A stretch of 64,000 nt of DNA, from NCBI RefSeq assembly GCF_013409255.1, contig NZ_JACCAS010000002.1, forward strand, positions 1,674,001 to 1,738,000, read 5' to 3'. The notes beneath the pieces were generated by a model, which was not told the DNA's origin, ran no database searches, and saw only the letters and a list, made by a program, of their open reading frames with translations. A program made the translations under genes and the position numbers. The stretch is from Paraburkholderia bryophila. Lineage in GTDB: Bacteria; Pseudomonadota; Gammaproteobacteria; Burkholderiales; Burkholderiaceae. Below, piece by piece: positions 43,921-51,864 of this stretch (within the stretch, counting starts at the first letter, position 1; every line of letters begins with the position of its first letter).

Positions 43921-46900
43921 TCAGTGATGCAGGCTGCCGGGTGTCGCAGCCAGGAAGGTCGGAACGGTGCTTGCCGGCGTGCCCAAGAATGCCGGATCGA
44001 ATCCGGCATCAGAATCGGTGAAGGTGGCCATCGCCTGGATTAAATGATTAACCTGGGCGCTCAGGGGCGTATTTCCTGCAGACACCCCGGTTACAGCCAC
44101 CGCTCCCAGGTGGCTGCCTGTTGCCGCCATCTGGAGTAGCTGTTGCCGTGTCCACGTCGTGCCGTCCGAAAACTCGACCGTCTGCACGCCAAAGCCGTTG
44201 CTGCCCAGTTCGCCGTCCAGGGTGATCTGGTCACCGGCAACGCCGTCGGTCAGCACAATGCCCAAATTGTTTGTTCCCTTCACCGTGACCGATGACGCGG
44301 TGATCCCGGCGCCGAGTTTCAGAACGTTGTGAGGCGTGGCGGAGTTGTCGGTTTCGGCGATTTCAAGTTTTCCGTAGCCGGCGTTGAAGATAAACGTGTC
44401 TCCGCCTCCGCCGCCCTCAACGTAGTCATTCCCACCTCTGCCGTCGAATATTTCCGCGCCAATGGTGCCGTACAACGCGTCGTTACCTGTGGTGCCGGTA
44501 GTTGCCATCTGGAGCAGTTGCTGCCGCGTCCAGACTGTATTGTCAGAAAACCGTACTGCCTGCACACCCATTGAGTTGAAGAGCATTCCCAGGTCCAGCG
44601 TGATCTGGTCGCCGGCAATGGCGTCCGTCAGCACCATACTGGCGCCACTCGTGCCGCGCACCGTGACGGAAGCGTTGCTGATTCCCGGACCAAGCTGAAG
44701 TACGTTATAAGGACCGCTGCTGTTGTCGGACTCGTAGATTTCCAGCTTTCCGTAGCCCGCGTTGAAGATAAACGTATCGCCACCGCCGCCGCCCACCACG
44801 TAGTCGTTGCCACCCCGACCGTCGAACACCTCCGCGGTTGAGGTGCCATAAAGGGTGTCGTTGCCTGCTGTGCCGCAGAGAGCTGCGACCTGGATCAACT
44901 GTTGTCTCGTCCACGTCGTGCCATCCGCAAACTGCACTACCTGTACACCCTGTCCGCCGTCGCGCATTTCTCCGACCAGCGTGATCTGGTCGCCTGCAAT
45001 GCCGTCTGTCAGCACCAGATCGCAGTTACTCAAGGCCTTCGCTTTTATCGATGACGGGTCGACGCCCTGACCAAACCGCAGCGTATTGGCCGGCGCGGCG
45101 GAGTTCGGGTCGCGTTCACGAATTTCCACAGCACCGTCACCGGCCGAGTAAGTGAAAATATCGTTGCCCGGCAACTGGCCCGCCGGGTTATTGCCGGCGT
45201 GGTCCCCGATCAGCAAACTGACTCCCGGGCCCGCGTAAAAATCTTGGTACGTCGTGGCACCCGTTTCCTGAATTCGGCCCGCCCCGTCGAAACTGATCTG
45301 CAGTCCGGATGCAATGGCGTTAGCAACCGACGCGACCGTGTCGTTCGTCGCTGCCGCTACGTATTTCTCGAACAGGGAGGCAGGCATACCCATGTCGAGT
45401 CGCGCTGCGTCGGCGACGCGCAAGATCAGGTCCCACGACCCCAAATTCGCCGCGGTAATTGCGCCGAGACGCTGGAAAACGGAGGCTATCGCGGGAGCGA
45501 GTGTCGCCGCTGCCTGGACCGTATCGCTGGCGGCGTCATATCTGAACTCGGGAGCTATGCTTGCGGCCGCCGGTGACTGCAGAACAAGCCGCGCCAGTGC
45601 TGCGTCGTACAGGTCGTTCCACGCGAGTTGCACATAGGCCGCTGCCCTGATTCCGGGATTGACACCGTCACCCGTGGTATTGAATGGGCGGCCGAGATAC
45701 CGTTCGACGAAGCCGAGCTGGCGTGCGTCGATCATGTCGCCGCGTGACTTGGGGGCGACCTGACTCACCCCAGCCCACTGGAAGAGAATTGCCTCTGCTG
45801 CTGCTTTCAGACTGGAAGGGATTGTGTCAGCCGGCAGGCCAACGAACGCCTGAACCCGTTCCTGCAATCCCGGATCGAGCGTCATGGCTGAGCGCAAATC
45901 GCGCAACGTTCCCGCGCCAGCCATCTGCGGAAGCGCTGCGGCGATAGCGGTCACCTCAACGGGCGTTACCGGTTTGGTGTTCATGGTGCTGTTGGAAAAC
46001 CACGCGTCGGCGATTTCGTGCGTGGTGCCATCCGCCAGCGTATAGCTGCTGATCGAACTGATGCTGTTGCCGGCGATCGTTTGATGCACCGCGGTGGCAT
46101 TCAGGCTGATAGAAACAATGCCGAGATCGGCAAGCGTGTAAAGCTCGCCGGGATCAGTCATGCCGTTTCCGTTGGCATCGACCCAGACTCGCAGGCTTGC
46201 GAATGCGGAGTCGGACGCGTTGATAACGTTGTCGTGGTTGGTGTCGAGCGGGCGAAGAATGTCGAAACCGTCGGTCGTTGCGTTGCCGAATAACTGCGTG
46301 ATATTCGTGACGGCCCGGTTATCCGGATCGAAACAGAGAAGACCCATTCCGGTACCGATCCAGCCCGTCTGACGAGCGAAGCCGTTGTTGGTCAGATCGA
46401 AGTAAGGAGAGCTTGTGTTGAGTGGCGTCAGGTTGATTCCCGAGCCAGTCAGATCGAGAACCAGCGGGCTGATTTGAGGGTAACTTTCCTCGTACTTGCG
46501 CATTGCGGCACCGCCCGCGCCGGATTCGGGTGTCGTTCCGTTGGTGCCAGGCGCACCGATTTGAGTAGAGCTCGACTGGCCACTAGTGCCGGACTGGGAT
46601 GCGATGCTGTCAAGCAGATGGCTGATGCTGTTCGCTGCATCTCTGACTGCATCTACAACTGCATTGGTTGCGGACAGCACGAACAAGCCCGCCGCGGAAG
46701 AAATCGTAAGGCCGAGACTTATTAGAGGCGCCGCCGCTGCGGCGCCGATGACACCAGCAGCGCTCAACCCATCGGCAACGCTAACGATTATTGCGCCCGC
46801 TGAATTAATGACCGCGGCAAAATTACTTGTCAGACCTAAGCCGGTTGAGCTAATTGCCCCGCGGTCTCCCGATGTGACAGCTGCGTTGTAACTGGATAAC

Positions 46901-47214
46901 GCTGTAGACAGGTTGCTTACCTGTCCGGGCAGGGTATTAATCGACGTCAACGCCGCGCCGCCAACGCCGGCGGCCGTGCTGAACTTTGATAGAGTTTCGC
47001 TATTGATGAGTGTGCTTTGCTGACTAGCAATCGCCGAGGCGGCGCCCGCGGCAGCTTGTACCATGTCTATTTTTGCCTGCTGCTGAGTCGCTGCTGTATT
47101 CGCTGATCGGCTTTCAGTCACGGCCCCGACTCCCGTTTCCACGACGCCGACGAGCGAATTAATAAAGTTAATTAATGTAGGGATAATGTCAGCGGTTGTG
47201 GTTATTTGACTCAT
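43921..47214 (-). CDS. Large RTX (hemolysin-type Ca-binding) protein, candidate T1SS effector
   Basis: A 1097-residue protein. Residues 1-240 are Ala/Gly/Ser-rich helices with a strongly hydrophobic glycine-zipper-like stretch at about 139-185 and a Ser/Thr/Gly linker after it. PLVLDLTGSGINLT starts a conserved middle domain (about 250-400) with two EF-hand-like loops at about 324-336 (DTNHDNVINASDS) and 344-356 (DANGNGMTDPGEL). The last 430 residues hold three tandem hemolysin-related beta modules with RTX nonapeptides (GRGGNDYVVGGGGGDTF) at about 793-822 and 919-948. No N-terminal signal peptide, as expected for type I export by the adjacent ABC/HlyD/TolC genes. No enzymatic domain is recognised; the hydrophobic N-terminal part may act on membranes (inference). 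The ribosome site is weak and the first 600 bases are AT-rich. Confidence 0.85.
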   Translation of the reverse strand: MSQITTTADIIPTLINFINSLVGVVETGVGAVTESRSANTAATQQQAKIDMVQAAAGAASAIASQQSTLINSETLSKFSTAAGVGGAALTSINTLPGQVSNLSTALSSYNAAVTSGDRGAISSTGLGLTSNFAAVINSAGAIIVSVADGLSAAGVIGAAAAAPLISLGLTISSAAGLFVLSATNAVVDAVRDAANSISHLLDSIASQSGTSGQSSSTQIGAPGTNGTTPESGAGGAAMRKYEESYPQISPLVLDLTGSGINLTPLNTSSPYFDLTNNGFARQTGWIGTGMGLLCFDPDNRAVTNITQLFGNATTDGFDILRPLDTNHDNVINASDSAFASLRVWVDANGNGMTDPGELYTLADLGIVSISLNATAVHQTIAGNSISSISSYTLADGTTHEIADAWFSNSTMNTKPVTPVEVTAIAAALPQMAGAGTLRDLRSAMTLDPGLQERVQAFVGLPADTIPSSLKAAAEAILFQWAGVSQVAPKSRGDMIDARQLGFVERYLGRPFNTTGDGVNPGIRAAAYVQLAWNDLYDAALARLVLQSPAAASIAPEFRYDAASDTVQAAATLAPAIASVFQRLGAITAANLGSWDLILRVADAARLDMGMPASLFEKYVAAATNDTVASVANAIASGLQISFDGAGRIQETGATTYQDFYAGPGVSLLIGDHAGNNPAGQLPGNDIFTYSAGDGAVEIRERDPNSAAPANTLRFGQGVDPSSIKAKALSNCDLVLTDGIAGDQITLVGEMRDGGQGVQVVQFADGTTWTRQQLIQVAALCGTAGNDTLYGTSTAEVFDGRGGNDYVVGGGGGDTFIFNAGYGKLEIYESDNSSGPYNVLQLGPGISNASVTVRGTSGASMVLTDAIAGDQITLDLGMLFNSMGVQAVRFSDNTVWTRQQLLQMATTGTTGNDALYGTIGAEIFDGRGGNDYVEGGGGGDTFIFNAGYGKLEIAETDNSATPHNVLKLGAGITASSVTVKGTNNLGIVLTDGVAGDQITLDGELGSNGFGVQTVEFSDGTTWTRQQLLQMAATGSHLGAVAVTGVSAGNTPLSAQVNHLIQAMATFTDSDAGFDPAFLGTPASTVPTFLAATPGSLHH
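44372..44460 (-). repeat. RTX coding repeat, unit 2
   Basis: Direct DNA repeat of 44750-44838 (offset 378 bases, a 126-residue module). It encodes FDGRGGNDYV-GGGGGDTFIF and NAGYGKLEI, the calcium-binding nonapeptide block of the RTX protein. Confidence 0.85.
44750..44838 (-). repeat. RTX coding repeat, unit 1
   Basis: Partner of 44372-44460; differences are mainly at third codon positions, so the protein sequence is preserved while the DNA has diverged. Confidence 0.85.
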
Positions 47215-47253
47215 CTTGTATTGATCAAGTAGATAATATAAAAATCCACCATT

Positions 47254-47272
47254 AATCTGAATAATCAGGCGG
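47254..47272 (-). repeat. Short intergenic repeat, copy B
   Basis: On the minus strand CCGCCTGATTATTCAGATT, containing CTGA-N4-TCAG. A close copy lies at 48129-48146. Each follows one of the two paralogous genes, so the duplication may have included 3' flank, or the sequence is a small regulatory hairpin. Confidence 0.4.
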
Positions 47273-47286
47273 AGAATGCCACGATG

Positions 47287-48048
47287 TTAAAAATTCGCTT
47301 GTCCATCTTTCCCAGTCAGAAGTAGTCGGGCCATATACCCGCGGTACGGTTCTGATAGTGATGCGCTTTGAGAATAGAGAGTTTGAATTGTTGCGCAGGC
47401 CTTGTGATCGCTCGCAGTACGTAACCCTGCTAACTCGAGAAGAAATGACTGCGATCGGTCGCCAGGAAGCGATGTCGCAAGATTCAAAATTGCCTGCTTC
47501 GCATGTTCCTTTGTCAAGGTTACCGCAGGCAAATTATTGAGTTGAGCTTCGATAGCAGCCCTGTTCGTTGCAAACCAGGTCTTTGCTTCTGCATCGCTAA
47601 ACAAATCCATGACCGGGTATGCATGAGGACCAAGGTCCGACAGGGACAGTTCCCCTCTTAGAAGACTGCTGCAAACCTTGTCATCCAAAGAATTCAGTAT
47701 TTTTGCAAGAACTGGCAAATCCTCTTCCAGCAGAGCAGTCGGTAATCGCGCCATCCCTTTAGCCACCAATTGGCCAAGAGCTATCGAATGTTCAAATGAT
47801 CCTGTCGTCCCACGTGCAATGTCTAGATTTTTGCCTGTCATTAACCAATGATGATATTTTTCAGCCTCACGGTATGCGGGTGACGATGCCGGGAACGGGT
47901 TTCCCCAGCCATTCGCTGTCGAGTTCGAAGCCGTCGTTATCTCCTCTCTTGACTCGAGAGCTACTTGGCGGTGGTTCACCGCCACTGCGCACATAATGGC
48001 ACTTGTGCCGATAACCGTGGCCCACATCATTCTGGATAGTTTAAGCAT
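47287..48048 (-). CDS. Membrane-anchored protein, paralogue B; candidate immunity protein
   Basis: A 253-residue protein with one N-terminal hydrophobic helix (MMWATVIGTSAIMCAVAV), so probably anchored in the inner membrane facing the periplasm. It is a clear paralogue of the protein at 48205-48990: shared GNPFP-SSPA-RE, G-L-KGMARLPT-LLE, SLD--C--L--GE, and a C-terminal SEPYRG-(I/M)ARMLL-type end. I do not recognise the family. Lying 72 bases ahead of the RTX gene on the same strand, it may protect the producer from the RTX protein or assist its export; this is inferred from position. AT-rich relative to the flanks. Confidence 0.75.
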   Translation of the reverse strand: MLKLSRMMWATVIGTSAIMCAVAVNHRQVALESREEITTASNSTANGWGNPFPASSPAYREAEKYHHWLMTGKNLDIARGTTGSFEHSIALGQLVAKGMARLPTALLEEDLPVLAKILNSLDDKVCSSLLRGELSLSDLGPHAYPVMDLFSDAEAKTWFATNRAAIEAQLNNLPAVTLTKEHAKQAILNLATSLPGDRSQSFLLELAGLRTASDHKACATIQTLYSQSASLSEPYRGYMARLLLTGKDGQANF

Positions 48049-48128
48049 TGAGTACGAAAACTTATTTTTGTGATGTTTAGAGTAATCGGCAAATTAAGTA
48101 AGGGCCGAATTATATTGAGATGCTCACG

Positions 48129-48146
48129 AATCTGACTATCAGGCGG
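48129..48146 (-). repeat. Short intergenic repeat, copy A
   Basis: Partner of 47254-47272 (one base shorter, one substitution), containing CTGA-N3-TCAG, in the 156-base gap between the two paralogues. Confidence 0.4.
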
Positions 48147-48204
48147 GTTAAGAACAGTCCGAATTGCCGCCGACACATCCCGGTCGCCCATCTCTCCACC
48201 TTCA

Positions 48205-48990
48205 TCATTCTTTCGGTGGGAGGTCTTCGTATCGGCGAGTCAAGCCGCTGGGCTTTCTCCCTGATACAAGCATTCTGGCAATGGCTCCGCGATAGGGCTC
48301 AGGCAGCGAAGATCCATGGGAAAAGATCGTTCGGACCGTCTCACAGGTTTTTTCCGCGCTCTCCGAGCGCAGATTTTCGACGCTCACTAGAAATGATTTG
48401 GCCTCGTCGGGCGAAAGTGATTCTGCGATCTTAATAACACCGGCTCCTGCGTCGGCCGTCGAAACTGGAATAATAGGGAGATTGTCGAGTTGCGCATCAA
48501 TTGCGGCTTTTTCAATTAAAAATAATTTTTTAGCGTCGGCCTTGTCTAGCGAAGCAATGACCTGGTAGGTGTAAGGAGTCAGCCCAGCTAAATTCATCTC
48601 TCCCGTCACGAGATTTCCGCATGCCGTGTTATCGAGCGAGCCCACTACTTTCTCTATAAAAGGCATATACCCTTCAAGCAAGTCGGTCGGCAGTCGTGCC
48701 ATTCCCTTTGATGTCAATTGTCCAAACAATTTTCTCCGATCAACCCCGCCTGCGTTGCTGGCAACCTGCAGCTTCCTGTTGTGCATTATCCAATCACGGA
48801 ATTCCAGAAATTCGCGATGCGCAGGCGACGAAATAGGGAATGGATTCCCTTCTTCATCCGGTGAAACATTCACTACCGCCTTCGGTTCCCGCGGCGTGTG
48901 TGTCGCCCAAAAGTGCTGCAGGCCCCCCACGCTTTTGATGGCGAAATTTAAGATAGCTAACATCAGAATCAACCCAGATATTCTAAACAT
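48205..48990 (-). CDS. Membrane-anchored protein, paralogue A; candidate immunity protein
   Basis: A 261-residue protein with an N-terminal membrane helix (GLILMLAILNFAIKSV) and a periplasmic-type domain homologous to the 47287-48048 protein, including two conserved Cys (NTACGNL and EKTCETV) that could form a disulphide. The C-terminus ends in a charged extension (RRYEDLPPKE) absent from paralogue B. First gene of the type I secretion operon; the promoter must lie upstream of 48990. The family is not recognised. Pairs of diverged paralogues next to a toxin-like gene are often immunity genes, but no direct evidence is in the sequence. Confidence 0.72.
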   Translation of the reverse strand: MFRISGLILMLAILNFAIKSVGGLQHFWATHTPREPKAVVNVSPDEEGNPFPISSPAHREFLEFRDWIMHNRKLQVASNAGGVDRRKLFGQLTSKGMARLPTDLLEGYMPFIEKVVGSLDNTACGNLVTGEMNLAGLTPYTYQVIASLDKADAKKLFLIEKAAIDAQLDNLPIIPVSTADAGAGVIKIAESLSPDEAKSFLVSVENLRSESAEKTCETVRTIFSHGSSLPEPYRGAIARMLVSGRKPSGLTRRYEDLPPKE

Positions 48991-49154
48991 TAAGATATGC
49001 CAGGCAATACATCTAGAGATGGAGAGAGATTATGTTGCATTGCTTATTAAGATGTCTATCGGACGCGTTGAGACAAATCTGAATCGCGGCGATCGCGCGC
49101 CATTGCCTTGAATGAGTTTGCCGCCGGGTTGCACGTTCGAGCAGGCGGATGGGT

Positions 49155-49183
49155 AGACGTCGGCCTCCATCGCCCCTATAATC
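49155..49183 (+). promoter_or_regulatory. Sigma70-like promoter upstream of osmoprotectant operon
   Basis: TAGACG (49155-49160), a 17-base spacer and a perfect TATAAT (49178-49183), about 390 bases ahead of the permease gene. The 580-base gap 48991-49570 otherwise shows no credible gene; the long leader could hold a regulatory RNA but I see no known riboswitch. Confidence 0.4.
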
Positions 49184-49570
49184 CCCTCATCGCAAATGTG
49201 AAATCGCAGAAAAAGAAGTCAAGTTGGAAGGGGTTAATTGCAAACAGAAACATATTGCACTGACCTTGTCGCTGGTAAAAACTGGCGTACTTAAAGGGAC
49301 TCACAATCCCATCGGAAAAGCGGCTCAAAGCTGCTATCCAAACTTCATCGAAGGATCTGGCACCAGTATTGCTACCAAGCTAACTGGCAACAGCCACCGA
49401 GAGCGAAAAAACCCGCCCTCGCGCCGGAGGCACCCAACAAAACCTCCAGGCACCCTCGGTTCACCTCGCGGCTCCAAGCCTCGTCCCGAACTTCCATTCG
49501 CAGCGTCAACAAAGACGCCTGTGCAGCGTGGCTATTCCCGCACGCTGCTCGAACAAGGAGGCGCATCTTC

Positions 49571-50287
49571 ATGATCGAACGTCCTGCCAGACTGATTGGC
49601 AGTCTTGTCGCCATCGCCGCAGTCATCGCGTTGTTATGCCGCGCGATCGACCCCAACGCACTGCACCAGTACGCCCCGGACCTCGTCTACTACACGAAGC
49701 GGCACCTACTGCTAGTCGCCTACTCGATGGCGCTGGCCCTACTAGTCGGCATCCCTTCCGGAATACTGCTAAGCCGTCCCGCTTTCGCGCGTCACGCCGA
49801 ACGCTTCATGCAGATCTTCAACATCGGCAACACAGTGCCATCGTTAGCCGTGCTGGCGATCGCGCTCGGCATCTTCGGCATCGGCGATATTCCCGCGCTC
49901 GTCGCACTATTTCTCGCGTCGTTGCTGCCGATCACACGCAACGCCTATGAAGGCATGAAAAACGTCTCCCCCGCGCTGCGTGAAGCCGCACGCGGCCTCG
50001 GCATGACGGGCTGGCAGTCGCTGTTGCGCGTCGAGTTGCCGAATGCGATGCCGATCATCATCGGCGGCGTGCGGACGGCGCTTGCGATCAACGTCGGCAG
50101 CGCACCGCTCGCGTATCTGATCGGTGCAGATAGCCTCGGCACACTGATTTTCCCCGGCATTTATCTGAACAATCAGCAACAGCTTCTACTCGGCGCCGCA
50201 GCCACTGCGATTCTCGCGCTGGTGCTCGACGGCATCGTCTCAGCCGGCAGCCGCTATCTGCTTGCACGACGCGGGGTGACCGCATGA
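49571..50287 (+). CDS. Osmoprotectant/betaine ABC transporter permease 1
   Basis: A 238-residue inner membrane permease of the OpuC/OsmU type: about six helices with the EAA-like loop ALREAARGLGMTGWQSLLRVELPNAMPIIIGGVRTALAINVGSAPLAYLIGADSLGTLIFPGI. It begins at ATG 49571 with AAGGAGG upstream and overlaps the binding-protein gene by four bases (ATGA). One of two permeases of the four-gene importer for glycine betaine, choline or similar compatible solutes. Confidence 0.9.
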   Translation: MIERPARLIGSLVAIAAVIALLCRAIDPNALHQYAPDLVYYTKRHLLLVAYSMALALLVGIPSGILLSRPAFARHAERFMQIFNIGNTVPSLAVLAIALGIFGIGDIPALVALFLASLLPITRNAYEGMKNVSPALREAARGLGMTGWQSLLRVELPNAMPIIIGGVRTALAINVGSAPLAYLIGADSLGTLIFPGIYLNNQQQLLLGAAATAILALVLDGIVSAGSRYLLARRGVTA

Positions 50288-51195
50288 TCGCTTTGTTTAA
50301 ACGCCGCACTGCGCTAACCAGCCGCCTGATCGCCGCCAGCGCCATCCTGTTCACGAGCCTGCACGCAAACGCAGCCACCCTGGTTCTCGGTGGAAAAAAT
50401 TTCACTGAGCAATACGTTCTTACCGAGATCACGTCGCAGTACCTGCGCTCGAAGGGCTACACGATCGACGCACGCACCGGCCTCGGCAGCACGTTGCTGC
50501 GCAGTGCGCAGGAGAACGGCCAGGTCGACATCACGTGGGAATACACGGGCACGGCGGCGATCGTCTACAACAAGATCACCGAGAAGCTCGATCCGAAGAC
50601 CATGTACGAACGCGTGAAAGCGCTCGACGCGAAACGCGGCCTCGTGTGGCTCGACTGCTCGCCGTTGAATAACACGTACGCGCTCGGCTTGCCGCAGCAG
50701 GTGGCGCAGCAAACCGGCATCCGCACGATCTCGCAACTCGCCGCGAAGCTCGCTGCCGAGCCGAACAAGAAGCACGTATTCGCGATGGATGCCGAGTTCG
50801 CCAATCGTCCAGACGGTTTGAAGCCGCTCGAAGCCGCATATGGCATGCACTTTAGCCGCGAGGAAACCCGTCAGATGGATCCGGGCCTCGTCTACACCGC
50901 GTTGCATAACAACCAGGTGCCGATCGGTCTGATCTATACGACGGACGGCCGCGTGAAGGGCTTCAACATCGTGCCGCTCGAAGACGATCGCCACTACTTC
51001 CCCGCGTACAACGCGACGCCGGTGGTGCGCAAGACGACGCTCGACCAGAACCCGCAACTCGCGACGCAGCTCAACGCGCTCTCCGACGCGCTGAACAACG
51101 ACACCATGCTAGAGATGAACAAGCAGGTCGACATTGACGGCAAGCCGGTGCGCGAAGTCGCGGCGGAATTCCTGCGCACGCACAAGCTGCCCTGA
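50284..51195 (+). CDS. Osmoprotectant ABC transporter substrate-binding protein
   Basis: A 303-residue periplasmic binding protein with signal peptide (about 1-31, ending HANAA). LVLGGKNFTEQYVLTEITSQYLRSKGY and ITWEYTGTAAIVYNK are OpuBC/OsmX hallmarks; aromatic residues (Trp, Tyr) of the WEYTGT region typically form the cage for quaternary amines. It lacks a lipobox Cys, so it is likely soluble in the periplasm. Overlaps the preceding permease; 15 bases before the second permease. Confidence 0.9.
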   Translation: MIALFKRRTALTSRLIAASAILFTSLHANAATLVLGGKNFTEQYVLTEITSQYLRSKGYTIDARTGLGSTLLRSAQENGQVDITWEYTGTAAIVYNKITEKLDPKTMYERVKALDAKRGLVWLDCSPLNNTYALGLPQQVAQQTGIRTISQLAAKLAAEPNKKHVFAMDAEFANRPDGLKPLEAAYGMHFSREETRQMDPGLVYTALHNNQVPIGLIYTTDGRVKGFNIVPLEDDRHYFPAYNATPVVRKTTLDQNPQLATQLNALSDALNNDTMLEMNKQVDIDGKPVREVAAEFLRTHKLP

Positions 51196-51210
51196 GCGGA
51201 GACCTTTGAT

Positions 51211-51864
51211 ATGACTGTATTCGACTATCTCTCGGCCAACTGGCCTGAGTTGCTGCAACTCACCGCGCAGCACGTGTGGCTCGTCGGCATTGCCGTGGGT
51301 TGCGCGATCGTGGTCGGCGTGCCGCTCGGCATCCTGATCAATCGTCACGAGTGGCTCGCCGCGCCTTTGCTGAGCGTCGCCACCGTGGTGCTGACCTTGC
51401 CGTCGATCGCGCTGTTCGGCTTGATGATTCCGGTGTTCTCGCGCTTCGGCCAGGGCATCGGCGCGGTGCCGGCGATCACCGCCGTGTTCCTCTATTCGCT
51501 GCTGCCGATCATGCGCAACACCTACCTCGCGCTGCGCAACGTCGACGCCGGTATCAAGGAAGCGGGCATCGGCATCGGCATGACTGTTTGGCAGCGGCAG
51601 CGGCTCGTCGATTTGCCGCTCGCGGTGCCGGTGATTCTCGGCGGCGTGCGTACGGCCGTGGTGATGAACATCGGTGTGATGACCATCGCCGCGGTGATCG
51701 GCGCGGGCGGCCTCGGCACGCTGATCATCCGCGCGATCGGCCAAAGCAACATGATGAAACTGTTGGTGGGCGCGGTGCTCGTGAGCTTGCTCGCGATCGT
51801 CGCCGACTTGCTGCTGCAGGCGTTGCAACGCCTGCTGACACCGAAGGGAGTGCAAAAGACATGA
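51211..51864 (+). CDS. Osmoprotectant ABC transporter permease 2
   Basis: A 217-residue permease with about five to six helices. IKEAGIGIGMTVWQRQRLVDLPLAVPVILGGVRTAVVMNIGVMTIAAVIGAGGLGTLIIRAI is the coupling-loop region of OpuBB/OpuCB-type permeases. Paralogous to the permease at 49571. Ends in ATGA overlap with the ATPase gene. Confidence 0.9.
   Translation: MTVFDYLSANWPELLQLTAQHVWLVGIAVGCAIVVGVPLGILINRHEWLAAPLLSVATVVLTLPSIALFGLMIPVFSRFGQGIGAVPAITAVFLYSLLPIMRNTYLALRNVDAGIKEAGIGIGMTVWQRQRLVDLPLAVPVILGGVRTAVVMNIGVMTIAAVIGAGGLGTLIIRAIGQSNMMKLLVGAVLVSLLAIVADLLLQALQRLLTPKGVQKT

Noticed and set aside
49224..49574. 116-residue open frame whose stop overlaps the osmoprotectant permease start by ATGA
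   Set aside because: It starts at TTG with no ribosome site, its composition is Arg/Pro/Ser-rich and non-globular, and the DNA shows no coding periodicity; the overlap looks accidental.
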